From an uncultured Paracoccaceae bacterium (GTDB lineage: Bacteria; Pseudomonadota; Alphaproteobacteria; Rhodobacterales; Rhodobacteraceae), in NCBI GenBank assembly GCA_947503965.1, contig CANNFU010000005.1, positions 277,208 through 341,207 on the forward strand: DNA of 64,000 nucleotides. Direction: 5' to 3'. Below are positions 55,432 to 64,000 of this stretch, one piece after another; within the stretch, counting starts at the first letter, position 1, and each line of letters opens with the position of its first letter. The position numbers and the translations under genes are program-made. The notes under the pieces are model-generated. The model made no database searches and had not been told where the DNA came from. It was given only the letters and a program-made list of their open reading frames with translations.

Positions 55432-55457
55432 TCGGCGGGAGGGAAAGAAGCCGCCGA
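55432..55457 (+). promoter_or_regulatory. Ribosome-site hairpin before gcvT (riboswitch output)
   Basis: TCGGCGG (55432-55438) pairs with CCGCCGA (55451-55457), and the right arm takes in the first base of the gcvT ATG. The loop holds the ribosome site GAGGGAAAGAAG. This would allow translational control by the riboswitch. A second imperfect hairpin (GGCAC...GTGCC) lies at about 55386-55412. Confidence 0.6.
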
Positions 55458-56581
55458 TGTCGGATTTGTTGAAAACACCGCTGCATGACCTGCATCTGGA
55501 ACTGGGTGCCAAGATGGTGCCCTTTGCAGGCTACGACATGCCCGTGCAATATCCGCTGGGCGTGATGAAGGAACATCTGCACACCCGCGCGAGCGCAGGG
55601 CTGTTCGATGTCAGCCATATGGGCCAGGTAATCGTGAAAGGCCGCGATTACGCGTCAGCCGCCAGCGCGCTGGAACGGCTGATCCCGGTTGATATCCTCG
55701 GCCTTGATGAAAACCGCCAACGCTATGGTTTCTTCACCAATGAAACCGGCGGGATCATGGATGACCTGATGCTGGCAAACCGGGGCGATCATGTTTTCGT
55801 CGTGGTCAATGCGGCGTGCAAGGCCGCCGACATTGCCCATATGAAATCGCATCTGGAACCGGATGTGACAGTGACCGAAATCACGGACCGCGCCCTGCTT
55901 GCCTTGCAGGGGCCGGCGGCCGCGGCGGTGTTGTCCTCCCTCAACCCTGCCGCGGCCACGATGGCGTTCATGGATGTGGCCACGCTGACGCTGAACGGCG
56001 TTGAATGCTGGGTGTCACGGTCAGGCTATACCGGCGAAGACGGCTTCGAGTTCTCGGTGCCGAACGAAAACGCCGCCGATCTGGCCCGCATCCTGCTGGC
56101 GCACCCGGATGTCGAACCCATCGGGCTGGGCGCGCGCGACTCGCTCCGGCTCGAGGCCGGGCTGTGCCTTTACGGGCATGATATCGACACCGGCACGACC
56201 CCGGTCCAGGCCGCGCTGACATGGGCCATCCAAAGGGTGCGCCGCGCCGGTGGTGACCGCGCAGGCGGGTTTCCGGGGGCCGACGCGATCTTTTCGGAAC
56301 TGGCCGAAGGGGTCGCGCGCAAACGGGTCGGCCTGCTGCCCGAAGGGCGCGCGCCGATGCGCGAAGGCGTGCCGCTCTTCGCGGACGCCGACAGCGATGC
56401 ACAGATCGGCATGATCACCTCGGGCGGGTTCGGCCCAACCGTGGGCGGCCCCGTTGCGATGGGATATGTCGCCACTGCCAATGCCACACCCGGCGCGACC
56501 GTCTACGGTGAATTGCGGGGCAAACGGCTGCCGCTGACCGTGACGAAGATGCCGTTCACACCAGCCAATTTCAAACGGTAA
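55457..56581 (+). CDS. gcvT: Glycine cleavage system aminomethyltransferase (T protein)
   Basis: GcvT moves the methylene group of the H-protein-bound intermediate to tetrahydrofolate and frees ammonia. The 374-residue product has KMVPFAGYDMPVQYP and SAGLFDVSHMGQV, IMDDLMLANRGD, and SRSGYTGEDGFEFSVP, all conserved folate-site segments. First gene after the riboswitch; gcvH begins 18 bases later. Confidence 0.96.
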   Translation: MSDLLKTPLHDLHLELGAKMVPFAGYDMPVQYPLGVMKEHLHTRASAGLFDVSHMGQVIVKGRDYASAASALERLIPVDILGLDENRQRYGFFTNETGGIMDDLMLANRGDHVFVVVNAACKAADIAHMKSHLEPDVTVTEITDRALLALQGPAAAAVLSSLNPAAATMAFMDVATLTLNGVECWVSRSGYTGEDGFEFSVPNENAADLARILLAHPDVEPIGLGARDSLRLEAGLCLYGHDIDTGTTPVQAALTWAIQRVRRAGGDRAGGFPGADAIFSELAEGVARKRVGLLPEGRAPMREGVPLFADADSDAQIGMITSGGFGPTVGGPVAMGYVATANATPGATVYGELRGKRLPLTVTKMPFTPANFKR

Positions 56582-56599
56582 GACCAAGGGAGACCACAA

Positions 56600-56959
56600 A
56601 TGAAATATACGTCAGAGCATGAATGGCTGCGCGCCGAAGACGACCTGATCGTCGTCGGCATCACCGAACATGCCACAACCCAGCTGGGCGATATCGTCTT
56701 TGTCGAATTGCCAGAGGTGGGGACAACCGTCGTCAAGGACGACGAAATCGTGGTGATCGAAAGCGTCAAGGCGGCATCGGACATCCTGGCCCCCATCGAC
56801 GGCGAAATCGTCGAAGTGAACGATGCACTGGCCGACAATCCGGGCCTCGCCAACGAAGACGCGACCGGCGATGGCTGGTTTTTCAAGATCAAACCGTCTG
56901 ACACGTCCCAGATGGACGAATACATGGACGAAGCCGCCTATAAAGCGATGATCGATTAA
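56600..56959 (+). CDS. gcvH: Glycine cleavage system H protein
   Basis: The 119-residue lipoyl carrier shuttles the aminomethyl group between the P, T and L proteins. It has [10 protein letters not shown] at the start and the lipoylated lysine in [18 protein letters not shown] (about residue 59). Size is typical. It lies between gcvT and gcvP. Confidence 0.97.
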   Translation: MKYTSEHEWLRAEDDLIVVGITEHATTQLGDIVFVELPEVGTTVVKDDEIVVIESVKAASDILAPIDGEIVEVNDALADNPGLANEDATGDGWFFKIKPSDTSQMDEYMDEAAYKAMID

Positions 56960-56971
56960 GGGACCAGCATC

Positions 56972-59815
56972 ATGACCTTTACCCCCACAGACTATCTGCC
57001 CTACGACTTTGCCAACCGCCGCCATATCGGCCCGTCACCGGCCGAAATGGCCGAGATGCTGCAGATCGTGGGGGCCAAGGATCTTGATGCCCTGATCGAC
57101 GATACGCTGCCGCCCGCCATCCGCCAGAAGCAAAAGCTGGATTTTGGCAAGCCCAAATCAGAACGCGAACTGCTGCACCACATGCGGGTCACGGCCTCCA
57201 AGAACAAGGTCCTGACCTCGCTCATCGGTCAGGGCTATCACGGGACGGTCACGCCGCCCGCGATCCAGCGCAACATCCTTGAAAACCCGGCCTGGTACAC
57301 CGCCTACACCCCCTATCAGCCCGAAATTTCCCAAGGCCGGCTCGAGGCGCTGTTGAACTTCCAGACCATGGTCAGCGATCTGACCGGCCTGGAAATCGCC
57401 AACGCCTCCCTGCTGGACGAGGCGACAGCCTGCGCCGAGGCGATGACCATGGCACAGCGGGTATCGAAATCGAAAGTCAAAGGTTTCTTCATCGACGAAA
57501 ACTGCCACCCGCAGAACATCGCCGTGATGAAAACCCGGGCCGCCCCGCTTGGCATCGAAATCACGGTCGGCAACCCCGACGATCTGGACCCGACCGCCGT
57601 TTTCGGCGCGATCTTCCAATACCCCGGCACCTACGGCCACCTGCGCGACTTCACCGATGAAATCGCCAGACTGCATGAACACAACGCCATCGGCATCATC
57701 TCTGCCGATCCCATGGCGCTGACACTGCTGAAAGAACCCGGTGCGATGGGCGCCGATATCGCCGTGGGCACCACCCAGCGCTTCGGTGTGCCCATCGGCT
57801 ACGGTGGCCCGCACGCGGCCTATATGGCGACGAAACAGGCCTATGCCCGCTCCATGCCGGGCCGGATCGTTGGCGTGTCCATCGACAGCCACGGCAACCG
57901 CGCCTACCGCCTGTCGCTGCAAACCCGCGAACAGCATATCCGCCGGGAAAAGGCGACGTCGAATGTCTGCACTGCACAGGCACTGCTGGCGGTCATGGCC
58001 GGCTTCTATGCGGTCTTCCACGGGCCAGAGGGGCTCAAGGCCATTGCCCAACGCATCCACCGCAAGACCGCGCGGCTGGCCGAAGGGCTGAAGCAAGGCG
58101 GGTTCGATGTGCGCCCAGCCACATTCTTCGACACGATCACCGTCGATGTCGGGCCGCTGCAATCGGCGGTCCTGAAATCGGCGGTGGATGAAGGGGTCAA
58201 TCTGCGTGCCGTCGGCAAAACACAGGTCGGCATCACGCTGGACGAACGGACCCGGCCTGCCACCATCGAACGGGTCTGGCGCGCCTTCGGCATCGAACGG
58301 CAGGACAAGGATTACACCCCGCATTACCACATGCCCGAAAAGCTGATCCGGACGTCGGATTACCTGACCCACCCAGTGTTCCACATGAACCGGGCCGAGA
58401 CGGAAATGATGCGCTACATGCGGCGTCTGGCCGACCGGGATCTGGCGCTGGACCGGGCGATGATCCCGCTGGGGTCCTGCACGATGAAACTGAACTCAGC
58501 CGCCGAAATGATGCCTGTCAGCTGGCGCGAATTCTCTCTGCTGCACCCTTACTGCCCCGCCGATCAGGCCGAAGGCTACCGCGAAATGATCGACGATCTG
58601 TCGGCCAAGCTTTGCGATATCACCGGCTATGCCGCCATTTCCATGCAGCCCAATTCCGGCGCACAGGGTGAATATGCCGGGCTTCTGACCATCGCGGGCT
58701 ATCACCGTGCCAACGGTCAGGGGCACCGCAACGTGTGCCTGATCCCGATGTCCGCCCACGGCACCAACCCCGCCTCGGCCCAGATGGTCGGCTGGAAGGT
58801 CGTGCCGATCAAATCCGCCGCCAATGGTGATATCGACGTGGCCGATTTCCGGGCCAAGGCCGAACTGCATGCCGACAATCTGGCGGGCTGCATGATCACC
58901 TACCCATCGACCCATGGCGTGTTCGAGGAAACCGTGATCGAGGTTTGCAAGATCACCCATGACCATGGCGGGCAGGTCTATATCGACGGGGCCAACATGA
59001 ACGCCATGGTGGGCCTGTCCCGCCCCGGCGATCTGGGCGGCGATGTCAGCCACCTGAACCTGCACAAGACCTTCTGCATCCCTCATGGCGGCGGCGGGCC
59101 CGGCATGGGGCCGATCGGGGTCAAGGCGCATCTGGTCCCCCACCTGCCCGGCGATCCCGTCACCGGCGAAGGGGCTGTTTCGGCGGCCGCCTTCGGGTCA
59201 CCATCGCTTCTGCCGATCTCATGGGCCTATTGCCTGATGATGGGCGGCGACGGGCTGACACAGGCAACGCGGGTGGCGATCCTGAATGCCAACTACATCG
59301 CCAAACGGCTCGAAGGAGCATTCGACGTGCTTTACAAAGGGCCAACGGGGCGCGTGGCCCATGAATGCATCATCGACACCCGGCCCTTCGCCGAAAGCGC
59401 AGGTGTAACGGTCGATGACATCGCCAAGCGCCTGATAGATTGCGGTTTTCACGCCCCAACGATGAGCTGGCCTGTCGCGGGCACCCTGATGATCGAACCG
59501 ACGGAATCCGAAAACAAGGCCGAACTTGACCGGTTCTGCGACGCGATGCTGGCGATCCGGGCCGAGATTGCCCAGATTGAACGGGGTGAGATCGACAAGG
59601 ACAATAACCCGCTGAAGCATGCGCCGCACACGATGGAGGATCTGGTGAAAGACTGGGACCGCCCCTATAGCCGCGAAACGGGCTGCTTCCCACCGGGGGC
59701 GTTCCGGGTGGACAAATACTGGCCACCGGTCAACCGGGTCGACAACGTCTGGGGCGACCGCAACCTGACCTGCACCTGCCCCCCGATGGAGGATTACGCC
59801 ACCGCGGCGGAGTGA
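56972..59815 (+). CDS. gcvP: Glycine dehydrogenase, decarboxylating (P protein)
   Basis: The 947-residue single-chain PLP enzyme decarboxylates glycine and loads the lipoamide of GcvH. It has both halves of the homodimeric type, with [13 protein letters not shown] near the start, [10 protein letters not shown] midway, and the PLP lysine in [21 protein letters not shown] (about residue 697). Last gene of the riboswitch operon, with lpd presumably elsewhere. Confidence 0.97.
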   Translation: MTFTPTDYLPYDFANRRHIGPSPAEMAEMLQIVGAKDLDALIDDTLPPAIRQKQKLDFGKPKSERELLHHMRVTASKNKVLTSLIGQGYHGTVTPPAIQRNILENPAWYTAYTPYQPEISQGRLEALLNFQTMVSDLTGLEIANASLLDEATACAEAMTMAQRVSKSKVKGFFIDENCHPQNIAVMKTRAAPLGIEITVGNPDDLDPTAVFGAIFQYPGTYGHLRDFTDEIARLHEHNAIGIISADPMALTLLKEPGAMGADIAVGTTQRFGVPIGYGGPHAAYMATKQAYARSMPGRIVGVSIDSHGNRAYRLSLQTREQHIRREKATSNVCTAQALLAVMAGFYAVFHGPEGLKAIAQRIHRKTARLAEGLKQGGFDVRPATFFDTITVDVGPLQSAVLKSAVDEGVNLRAVGKTQVGITLDERTRPATIERVWRAFGIERQDKDYTPHYHMPEKLIRTSDYLTHPVFHMNRAETEMMRYMRRLADRDLALDRAMIPLGSCTMKLNSAAEMMPVSWREFSLLHPYCPADQAEGYREMIDDLSAKLCDITGYAAISMQPNSGAQGEYAGLLTIAGYHRANGQGHRNVCLIPMSAHGTNPASAQMVGWKVVPIKSAANGDIDVADFRAKAELHADNLAGCMITYPSTHGVFEETVIEVCKITHDHGGQVYIDGANMNAMVGLSRPGDLGGDVSHLNLHKTFCIPHGGGGPGMGPIGVKAHLVPHLPGDPVTGEGAVSAAAFGSPSLLPISWAYCLMMGGDGLTQATRVAILNANYIAKRLEGAFDVLYKGPTGRVAHECIIDTRPFAESAGVTVDDIAKRLIDCGFHAPTMSWPVAGTLMIEPTESENKAELDRFCDAMLAIRAEIAQIERGEIDKDNNPLKHAPHTMEDLVKDWDRPYSRETGCFPPGAFRVDKYWPPVNRVDNVWGDRNLTCTCPPMEDYATAAE

Positions 59816-59838
59816 CGGCGGATGTTGAGGATGGACGG

Positions 59839-59860
59839 GGATGGGTGAAATCACCCATCC
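59839..59860 (+). terminator. Hairpin after gcvP
   Basis: GGATGGGTGA and TCACCCATCC form a perfect 10-base dyad around AA, 24 bases after the gcvP stop. There is no T-run. The sequence type recurs between genes in Rhodobacterales, so it may be a repeat as much as a terminator. Confidence 0.5.
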
Positions 59861-59904
59861 TACGCCTGTATCTTCGCAACCCATAGTTTCCGAGGAGGCC
59901 CCGC

Positions 59905-60378
59905 ATGCCCGTATTCACGCCGGACACCGTCAAAACCGACGCCAGCGATGGCACCGGCAATCCCTGCGGCCCCTACAGCGCCCTGCTGTTCAGCGATAGC
60001 GGCGGGCTGACCCAGTTCGGGGCTTTCGTTGAAATCCTGCCGCCCGGTTCATCCTCCTCGATCAAGCATTGGCACGCGGGCGAGGATGAAATGGTGTATG
60101 TGCTGGAAGGGAAAGTCACCCTGCATGAAGGCGACAGCAGCACCGTGATGCACCCCGGCGACGCGGCCACCTTCAAGGCAGGCGATCCGGTCGGCCATTC
60201 CCTTGAAAACTGCTCGGATGCGGAGACAAAATACCTGGTCATCGGCACAAGGTCGCCCGGCGACGTCGTGACCTATCCCGACCACGACCGGGTACTGCAC
60301 TGGGACAGAGCCACAAAAAGCCGCCGCTGGACCGATCATAGCGGCGCACCGGCCAACAGCCCGTATGAGAGTGACTAA
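59905..60378 (+). CDS. Cupin-domain protein
   Basis: The 157-residue single-domain cupin carries metal-binding motif 1 IKHWHAGEDEMVYVLEGKV (about residues 52-70) and motif 2 HPGDAATFKAGDPVGHSLEN (about 92-111). Members range from enzymes to binding proteins. It follows the glycine operon by about 90 bases and a hairpin, so it is probably independent. Substrate unknown. Confidence 0.8.
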   Translation: MPVFTPDTVKTDASDGTGNPCGPYSALLFSDSGGLTQFGAFVEILPPGSSSSIKHWHAGEDEMVYVLEGKVTLHEGDSSTVMHPGDAATFKAGDPVGHSLENCSDAETKYLVIGTRSPGDVVTYPDHDRVLHWDRATKSRRWTDHSGAPANSPYESD

Positions 60379-60500
60379 CGCAGGCCTGTCGCGATGGCCT
60401 CAGATCAATGATGCCTTGTCTAGAAAGCGTAACACTTTCACTTCCTTGTCCGACAGCTTACATTTCATCTACACCCAATAGCATGAAAAGGACGACAAGC

Positions 60501-61079
60501 ATGGCGATTTCATTGTCAAAAGGACAGCAGATCAGCCTTGCGGAAATGTCCTCCAACCTCAAACGAATCCGGATGGGCGTGGGCTGGGATCCGGTCATTC
60601 CGCAAGGGCTGTTCGCCAAGCTGACCGGCCCAAAGGATATCGACCTTGATGCATCCGTCATCACCTTCAATGCGCAAAAAGAGCCGACCGGCATCGTCTA
60701 TTTTGGCAAATTGCAATCGCCTGATGGGGCCATCATGCATACGGGCGATAACCTGACCGGCGATGGGGATGGCGATGATGAGGCGATCACCGTTGACCTG
60801 ACGAAACTTGATGAAAACGTCGAAACTCTTGTTTTCTTTGTAAATTCATACCAAGGGCATATCTTCGATGAAGTCGACAATGCCTATTGCCGGGTTGTTG
60901 ACGAGGATACCCGGACAGAGCTGTGCCGCTATACGCTGACCGACAAGGGATCGCATACAGGCGTGGTCATGGCGGTCATGTCACGCAACAGTGGCGACTG
61001 GCAGATAAAGGCTGTCGGCATGCCGGGTGTGGGAAGAACCGCCGATCAACTTGTTCCCGACGCTTTGCGCCATATCTAA
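60501..61079 (+). CDS. TerD-family protein
   Basis: The 192-residue calcium-binding stress protein has AISLSKGQQISL at the start, IRMGVGWDP (about 28), GDNLTGDGDGDDEAITVDL (about 90-108, acidic Ca2+ site) and FFVNSYQGHIFDEVDNAYCRVV. These are diagnostic of TerD. Family members are linked to tellurite resistance and membrane stress. AAGGA precedes the ATG at 60501. It stands alone, with no other ter gene nearby. Confidence 0.88.
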   Translation: MAISLSKGQQISLAEMSSNLKRIRMGVGWDPVIPQGLFAKLTGPKDIDLDASVITFNAQKEPTGIVYFGKLQSPDGAIMHTGDNLTGDGDGDDEAITVDLTKLDENVETLVFFVNSYQGHIFDEVDNAYCRVVDEDTRTELCRYTLTDKGSHTGVVMAVMSRNSGDWQIKAVGMPGVGRTADQLVPDALRHI

Positions 61080-61390
61080 GCGGACATAACCGGCGCGCTG
61101 GCGCGGCCCGACAAGGAACACATATGGTGCACTTAACCATCCACGCGCATGCAGCGATCATAACGGTTGCCGATATGAATTGCCGGGCTAACACTCATCA
61201 TGAAAATCAGATAAGCCCCGGAACAGGCACTTGGGCTGTAGCTGGGCTTGCAGCGTATGACTGTCAGGACGATAGGGGTAAGAACATGTTAAACGGGTCT
61301 CCGACATACAGGGCCACAGACAGGCAACCGGCCGAATTCACGATGGGGAACACCCCATCCGACACCAACATCTGAGCAGGAACAAAGCCC
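61080..61390. other. 311-base interval with one doubtful small ORF
   Basis: A frame at 61124-61375 (83 codons) starts with a fair ribosome site (AAGGA, 8 bases before ATG), but its product (MVHLTIHAHAAIITVADMN on) shows no fold or family signal and uses unusual codons. Otherwise nothing is seen. It could be a leader peptide or chance. Confidence 0.3.
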
Positions 61391-62368
61391 TTGGAACTCC
61401 CAAATTACGACCTGTTCGTACTGGCCGCTGGTGCCATCATGTTCGGCCTTGTCCTGCTGATCAAAGGCGGCGACTGGACCATTGACGCCGCCGTTTTCAT
61501 CGCCGAGCGTACGGGGCTTTCCCCGCTCTTTATCGGGGCGACGATCATTTCTTTCGGCACCTCCGTGCCCGAGCTTTTTACCTCCGTAAACGCCAACATC
61601 GCGGGGTACCCGGGAATTTCGCTGGGCAACGTGCTGGGGTCGAACATTGCCAACATCCTGCTGGTGCTGGGCGCAACAGCAATCGTGTTTCAGATCGAAG
61701 GCAGGGCCAAGGATCTGATGAAAGATCTGGTGATGATGGTGCTGGCCACGGGGATCATGGTCTACGGCATCATGTCCGGTCTGTTTTCGCTTGTCCTGGG
61801 CCTGGTGATGTTCGGTATTCTGGTGGCCTTTGTCGGCTATCAATACGCCACCAATACGCTGGTCATTGAAGACGACGACGATGACGACAGCACCGGCGGC
61901 ATTCAGACAATGGGCATGGCGTTGCTGATCCTGCTGGGTGGGCTTGCAGCCCTGGCCATCGGATCTGAAATGCTGGTCAAAGGGGCGGTTGTGACTGGCA
62001 CGATCATCGGCGTGCCAGAGGCGATCATCGGTCTGACGGTCGTGGCATTCGGCACATCCCTGCCCGAACTTTCCACCTGTATCGCGGCAGCGCGCAAACG
62101 CTCGGTCGGATTGATCCTGGGGAACATCATTGGTTCGAACACGTTCAACATCCTGTCGATCATCGGTCTGACAGCCATGATCAAACCGCTGGAAATTGAT
62201 CCTGTTCTGGCCGGCATACAGATGTGGGCGACAGTTGCGGTCACATTGGCATTCGTCGGGTGGATGCTGGCGGTTGGCCGGATTACCCGGGTCGTCGGCT
62301 ATGTGATGGTCGCGGCCTATGTGGTCTTTGTCGCTGCCCAGTATCTGGGGCCCAAGATGATCGCCTGA
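61391..62368 (+). CDS. Calcium/sodium antiporter (CaCA family, YrbG-like)
   Basis: This 325-residue membrane protein has about 10 helices and two inverted alpha repeats: ISFGTSVPELFTSVNANIAG (about residues 54-73) and VAFGTSLPELSTCIAAA (about 218-234), each with GNVLGSNIANI/GNIIGSNTFNI. These form the cation-exchange sites. An acidic DDDDDDS stretch near 160 lies in a loop. The start appears to be TTG at 61391 with AGGAA upstream. Confidence 0.9.
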   Translation: MELPNYDLFVLAAGAIMFGLVLLIKGGDWTIDAAVFIAERTGLSPLFIGATIISFGTSVPELFTSVNANIAGYPGISLGNVLGSNIANILLVLGATAIVFQIEGRAKDLMKDLVMMVLATGIMVYGIMSGLFSLVLGLVMFGILVAFVGYQYATNTLVIEDDDDDDSTGGIQTMGMALLILLGGLAALAIGSEMLVKGAVVTGTIIGVPEAIIGLTVVAFGTSLPELSTCIAAARKRSVGLILGNIIGSNTFNILSIIGLTAMIKPLEIDPVLAGIQMWATVAVTLAFVGWMLAVGRITRVVGYVMVAAYVVFVAAQYLGPKMIA

Positions 62369-62444
62369 TTGCGTCGGTTTTCATCTGTGGCCACACGTCC
62401 TATACCCCAACGCAAAGCGATCAGGAACAAGGACCTTCCCACAG

Positions 62445-63845
62445 ATGAGCAACGCAAAGATCGGCCTGATCGGCCTTGGCACAATGGGCGCAGCCCTGGC
62501 ATTGAACATTGCCGATAAAGGGTTCGATATTGCGGTCTGGAACAGGACGACCGAAAGGACCAAGGCGTTCCATGATGGCGCGGGCGATCTGGCGTCCAGG
62601 ATCACACCCACGAAGACGATCCAGGATCTTGTCAATGCCATCGCCAAACCGCGGGCCATCATCTTGATGGTTCCGGCTGGACAGGCCGTCGACGATCAGA
62701 TCGCCGCATTGCGGCCGCTGCTGGATGATGACGACCTGATCATCGACGCCGGCAATGCCAATTTCCACGACACCAACAGGCGCGCACGCGACGCGGGCGA
62801 CCTGCCCTTTCTCGGCATCGGCGTTTCGGGCGGCGAAGAAGGGGCACGGTTCGGCCCGTCCATCATGGGTGGCGGCAAGCGGCAGTATTGGGATCGGGTC
62901 GCCCCCATCCTGACCGCGATCTCGGCCAAGTACAAAGGAACACCCTGCGCCACCTGGATGGGCGAGGAAGGGGCCGGGCATTTCGTCAAGGCTGTGCATA
63001 ACGGTATCGAATACGCCGATATGCAAATGATCGCCGAGGTTTACGGCATGATGCGCGACGGGTTGGGCATGGATCATGCCAGTATCGGCGACGTTTTCGC
63101 GAAGTGGGACAAAGGACCGCTTCAATCCTATCTTGTCGAGATATCGGGCAAGGTCGCCAAGGCCATTGATCCCGACACAAACAAGCCGATGCTTGACGTC
63201 ATTGTCGATGCCGCCGGTCAAAAAGGCACCGGACGCTGGACCGTGATCGAGGCACAGCACCTCGCCGCCCCGATCCCCGCAATCGAAGCCGCGGTTGTGG
63301 CACGCAACCTGTCGTCTCAGCGTGAAACGCGCGCCGCAGGCGAGGCACTGTTCGGTGCAGCGCCCCATCACATCCCGCATGACACGGTCTCGCTAGAAAC
63401 GCTGGAAAGCGCATTGATGGCGGGGAAAATCCTGTGCTACGCCCAAGGCTTCGGCATGATCGGCAAGGCGTCAGAGGAATTCGGCTGGTCCCTGCCCCTG
63501 CCCCAGATCGCCAAGGTCTGGCGCGCGGGCTGCATCATCCGCTCTGCGATGCTCGACGATATGGCGACTGCATTGGCCGAGGACGCAAACCGCAACCTGA
63601 TGTTTGCCCCGCGCTTTGCCGACACGCTGAAAAAGACCCACAGCGCCCTGCGGCAGGTGGTGGCGCAAGGCGCGCTGCATGGGATCGCAATGCCCGCACT
63701 CGCGTCTGGTCTTGCCTATTTCGACGCCATGCGCACCGCACGCGGCACGGCCAACATGATCCAGGGACAGCGCGATTTCTTTGGGGCACATGGATTTGCC
63801 CGGATGGATGGCGGCGAAGGGCATCACGGGCCATGGGGCAGTTAG
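62445..63845 (+). CDS. gnd: 6-phosphogluconate dehydrogenase, decarboxylating
   Basis: Gnd oxidises 6-phosphogluconate to ribulose 5-phosphate, CO2 and NADPH in the pentose phosphate pathway. The 466-residue product has GLIGLGTMGAALALNIAD (cofactor loop), GVSGGEEGARFGPSIM, GAGHFVKAVHNGIEYADMQ with the catalytic Lys, and QKGTGRWT. Length and motifs are standard for the long bacterial form. Confidence 0.96.
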   Translation: MSNAKIGLIGLGTMGAALALNIADKGFDIAVWNRTTERTKAFHDGAGDLASRITPTKTIQDLVNAIAKPRAIILMVPAGQAVDDQIAALRPLLDDDDLIIDAGNANFHDTNRRARDAGDLPFLGIGVSGGEEGARFGPSIMGGGKRQYWDRVAPILTAISAKYKGTPCATWMGEEGAGHFVKAVHNGIEYADMQMIAEVYGMMRDGLGMDHASIGDVFAKWDKGPLQSYLVEISGKVAKAIDPDTNKPMLDVIVDAAGQKGTGRWTVIEAQHLAAPIPAIEAAVVARNLSSQRETRAAGEALFGAAPHHIPHDTVSLETLESALMAGKILCYAQGFGMIGKASEEFGWSLPLPQIAKVWRAGCIIRSAMLDDMATALAEDANRNLMFAPRFADTLKKTHSALRQVVAQGALHGIAMPALASGLAYFDAMRTARGTANMIQGQRDFFGAHGFARMDGGEGHHGPWGS

Positions 63846-64000
63846 GGCGTGAGAACTGTCTGGCTCGCTGTGAGCTTGGTGATCCGTTACAAAATCAGAT
63901 TAATGATGAACCTACGCGGTGCGGGACGAAGCATGGGTAATCGGGCTGGCCTGATGGATGGGTCGGGTTCTCGATAGAGTTGCAGCAGTTGCTGCAAATT
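63846..64000. other. Right-edge interval with an 18-base palindrome
   Basis: No gene is supported between the gnd stop and the window edge. TTGCAGCA-GT-TGCTGCAA (63980-63997) is a perfect dyad of operator size, possibly for a regulator or gene beyond the edge. Confidence 0.4.

Noticed and set aside
57158..58384. A 408-codon minus-strand frame inside gcvP
   Set aside because: Shadow of gcvP; long antisense frames are expected at this base composition.
61124..61375. An 83-codon frame with a fair ribosome site before the antiporter
   Set aside because: Kept only as a note in the interval entry; the peptide has no recognisable features and could be chance.
1..64000. CRISPR arrays, tRNA/rRNA genes, prophage or toxin-antitoxin modules
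   Set aside because: No spaced direct repeats, cloverleaf patterns or phage structural genes were seen by eye in the gaps or genes; a dedicated tRNA scan would be decisive.

Overview
The window looks like chromosomal DNA of a marine alphaproteobacterium of the Rhodobacterales (Roseobacter group). The reasons are the small membrane protein often annotated as a 'component of SufBCD complex' next to mfd, the bdhA-patatin pair, the TRAP uptake locus, an 800-residue FAD/GcvT-type demethylase, chained ATGA gene overlaps, and moderately high GC with GC-rich third codon positions. The genus cannot be fixed from this sequence. I saw no tRNA or rRNA gene, no CRISPR array and no prophage.

Positions 1-31,600 are mostly housekeeping: an FAD/GcvT demethylase with a MobA-like transferase, a SYLF lipoprotein, a chemoreceptor, hemB, mfd, an acyl-CoA ligase/FrnE/MFS operon facing an XRE-cupin regulator, an aquaporin coupled to an arsenate-reductase remnant, a CsbD-like gene with an apparent ATA start, a peptide-binding protein, a candidate 75-nt small RNA, bdhA plus patatin (polyhydroxybutyrate use), psuG-psuK (pseudouridine breakdown), a DUF4198/HupE divergent pair, an acidic beta-helix protein, rpsB-tsf, and aroQ coupled to a LuxR-type regulator.

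Positions 30,549-46,052 are an accessory surface-glycan region. It holds two related family-92-like glycosyltransferases. It also holds a three-gene overlapping cassette (YIDPxTGS micro-membrane protein, NoeA-like methyltransferase, sulfatase-like membrane enzyme), UDP-glucose dehydrogenase plus UDP-glucuronate 4-epimerase, and a 736-residue fusion of a DXD glycosyltransferase, a middle Rossmann-like domain and an alpha/beta hydrolase. Between these lies an insertion-sequence graveyard (IS3 remnant, frameshifted IS1182 copy, second IS1182 fragment, truncated cold-shock gene) around a MarR/AlaE pair.

Positions 46,114-59,815 form a catabolic block: an RpiR regulator, an N-formylglutamate amidohydrolase-like enzyme, a complete TRAP transporter, a glutamine-synthetase-family ligase, a VOC protein, an aldehyde dehydrogenase and an iron alcohol dehydrogenase. 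They lead into a tandem glycine riboswitch and gcvT-gcvH-gcvP. The order suggests that an imported amino-alcohol or amine is gamma-glutamylated, oxidised in two steps and released as glycine for the cleavage system. This is an inference, and it is the most attractive candidate for an undescribed pathway here. The window ends with a cupin, a TerD protein, a Ca2+/Na+ antiporter and gnd.
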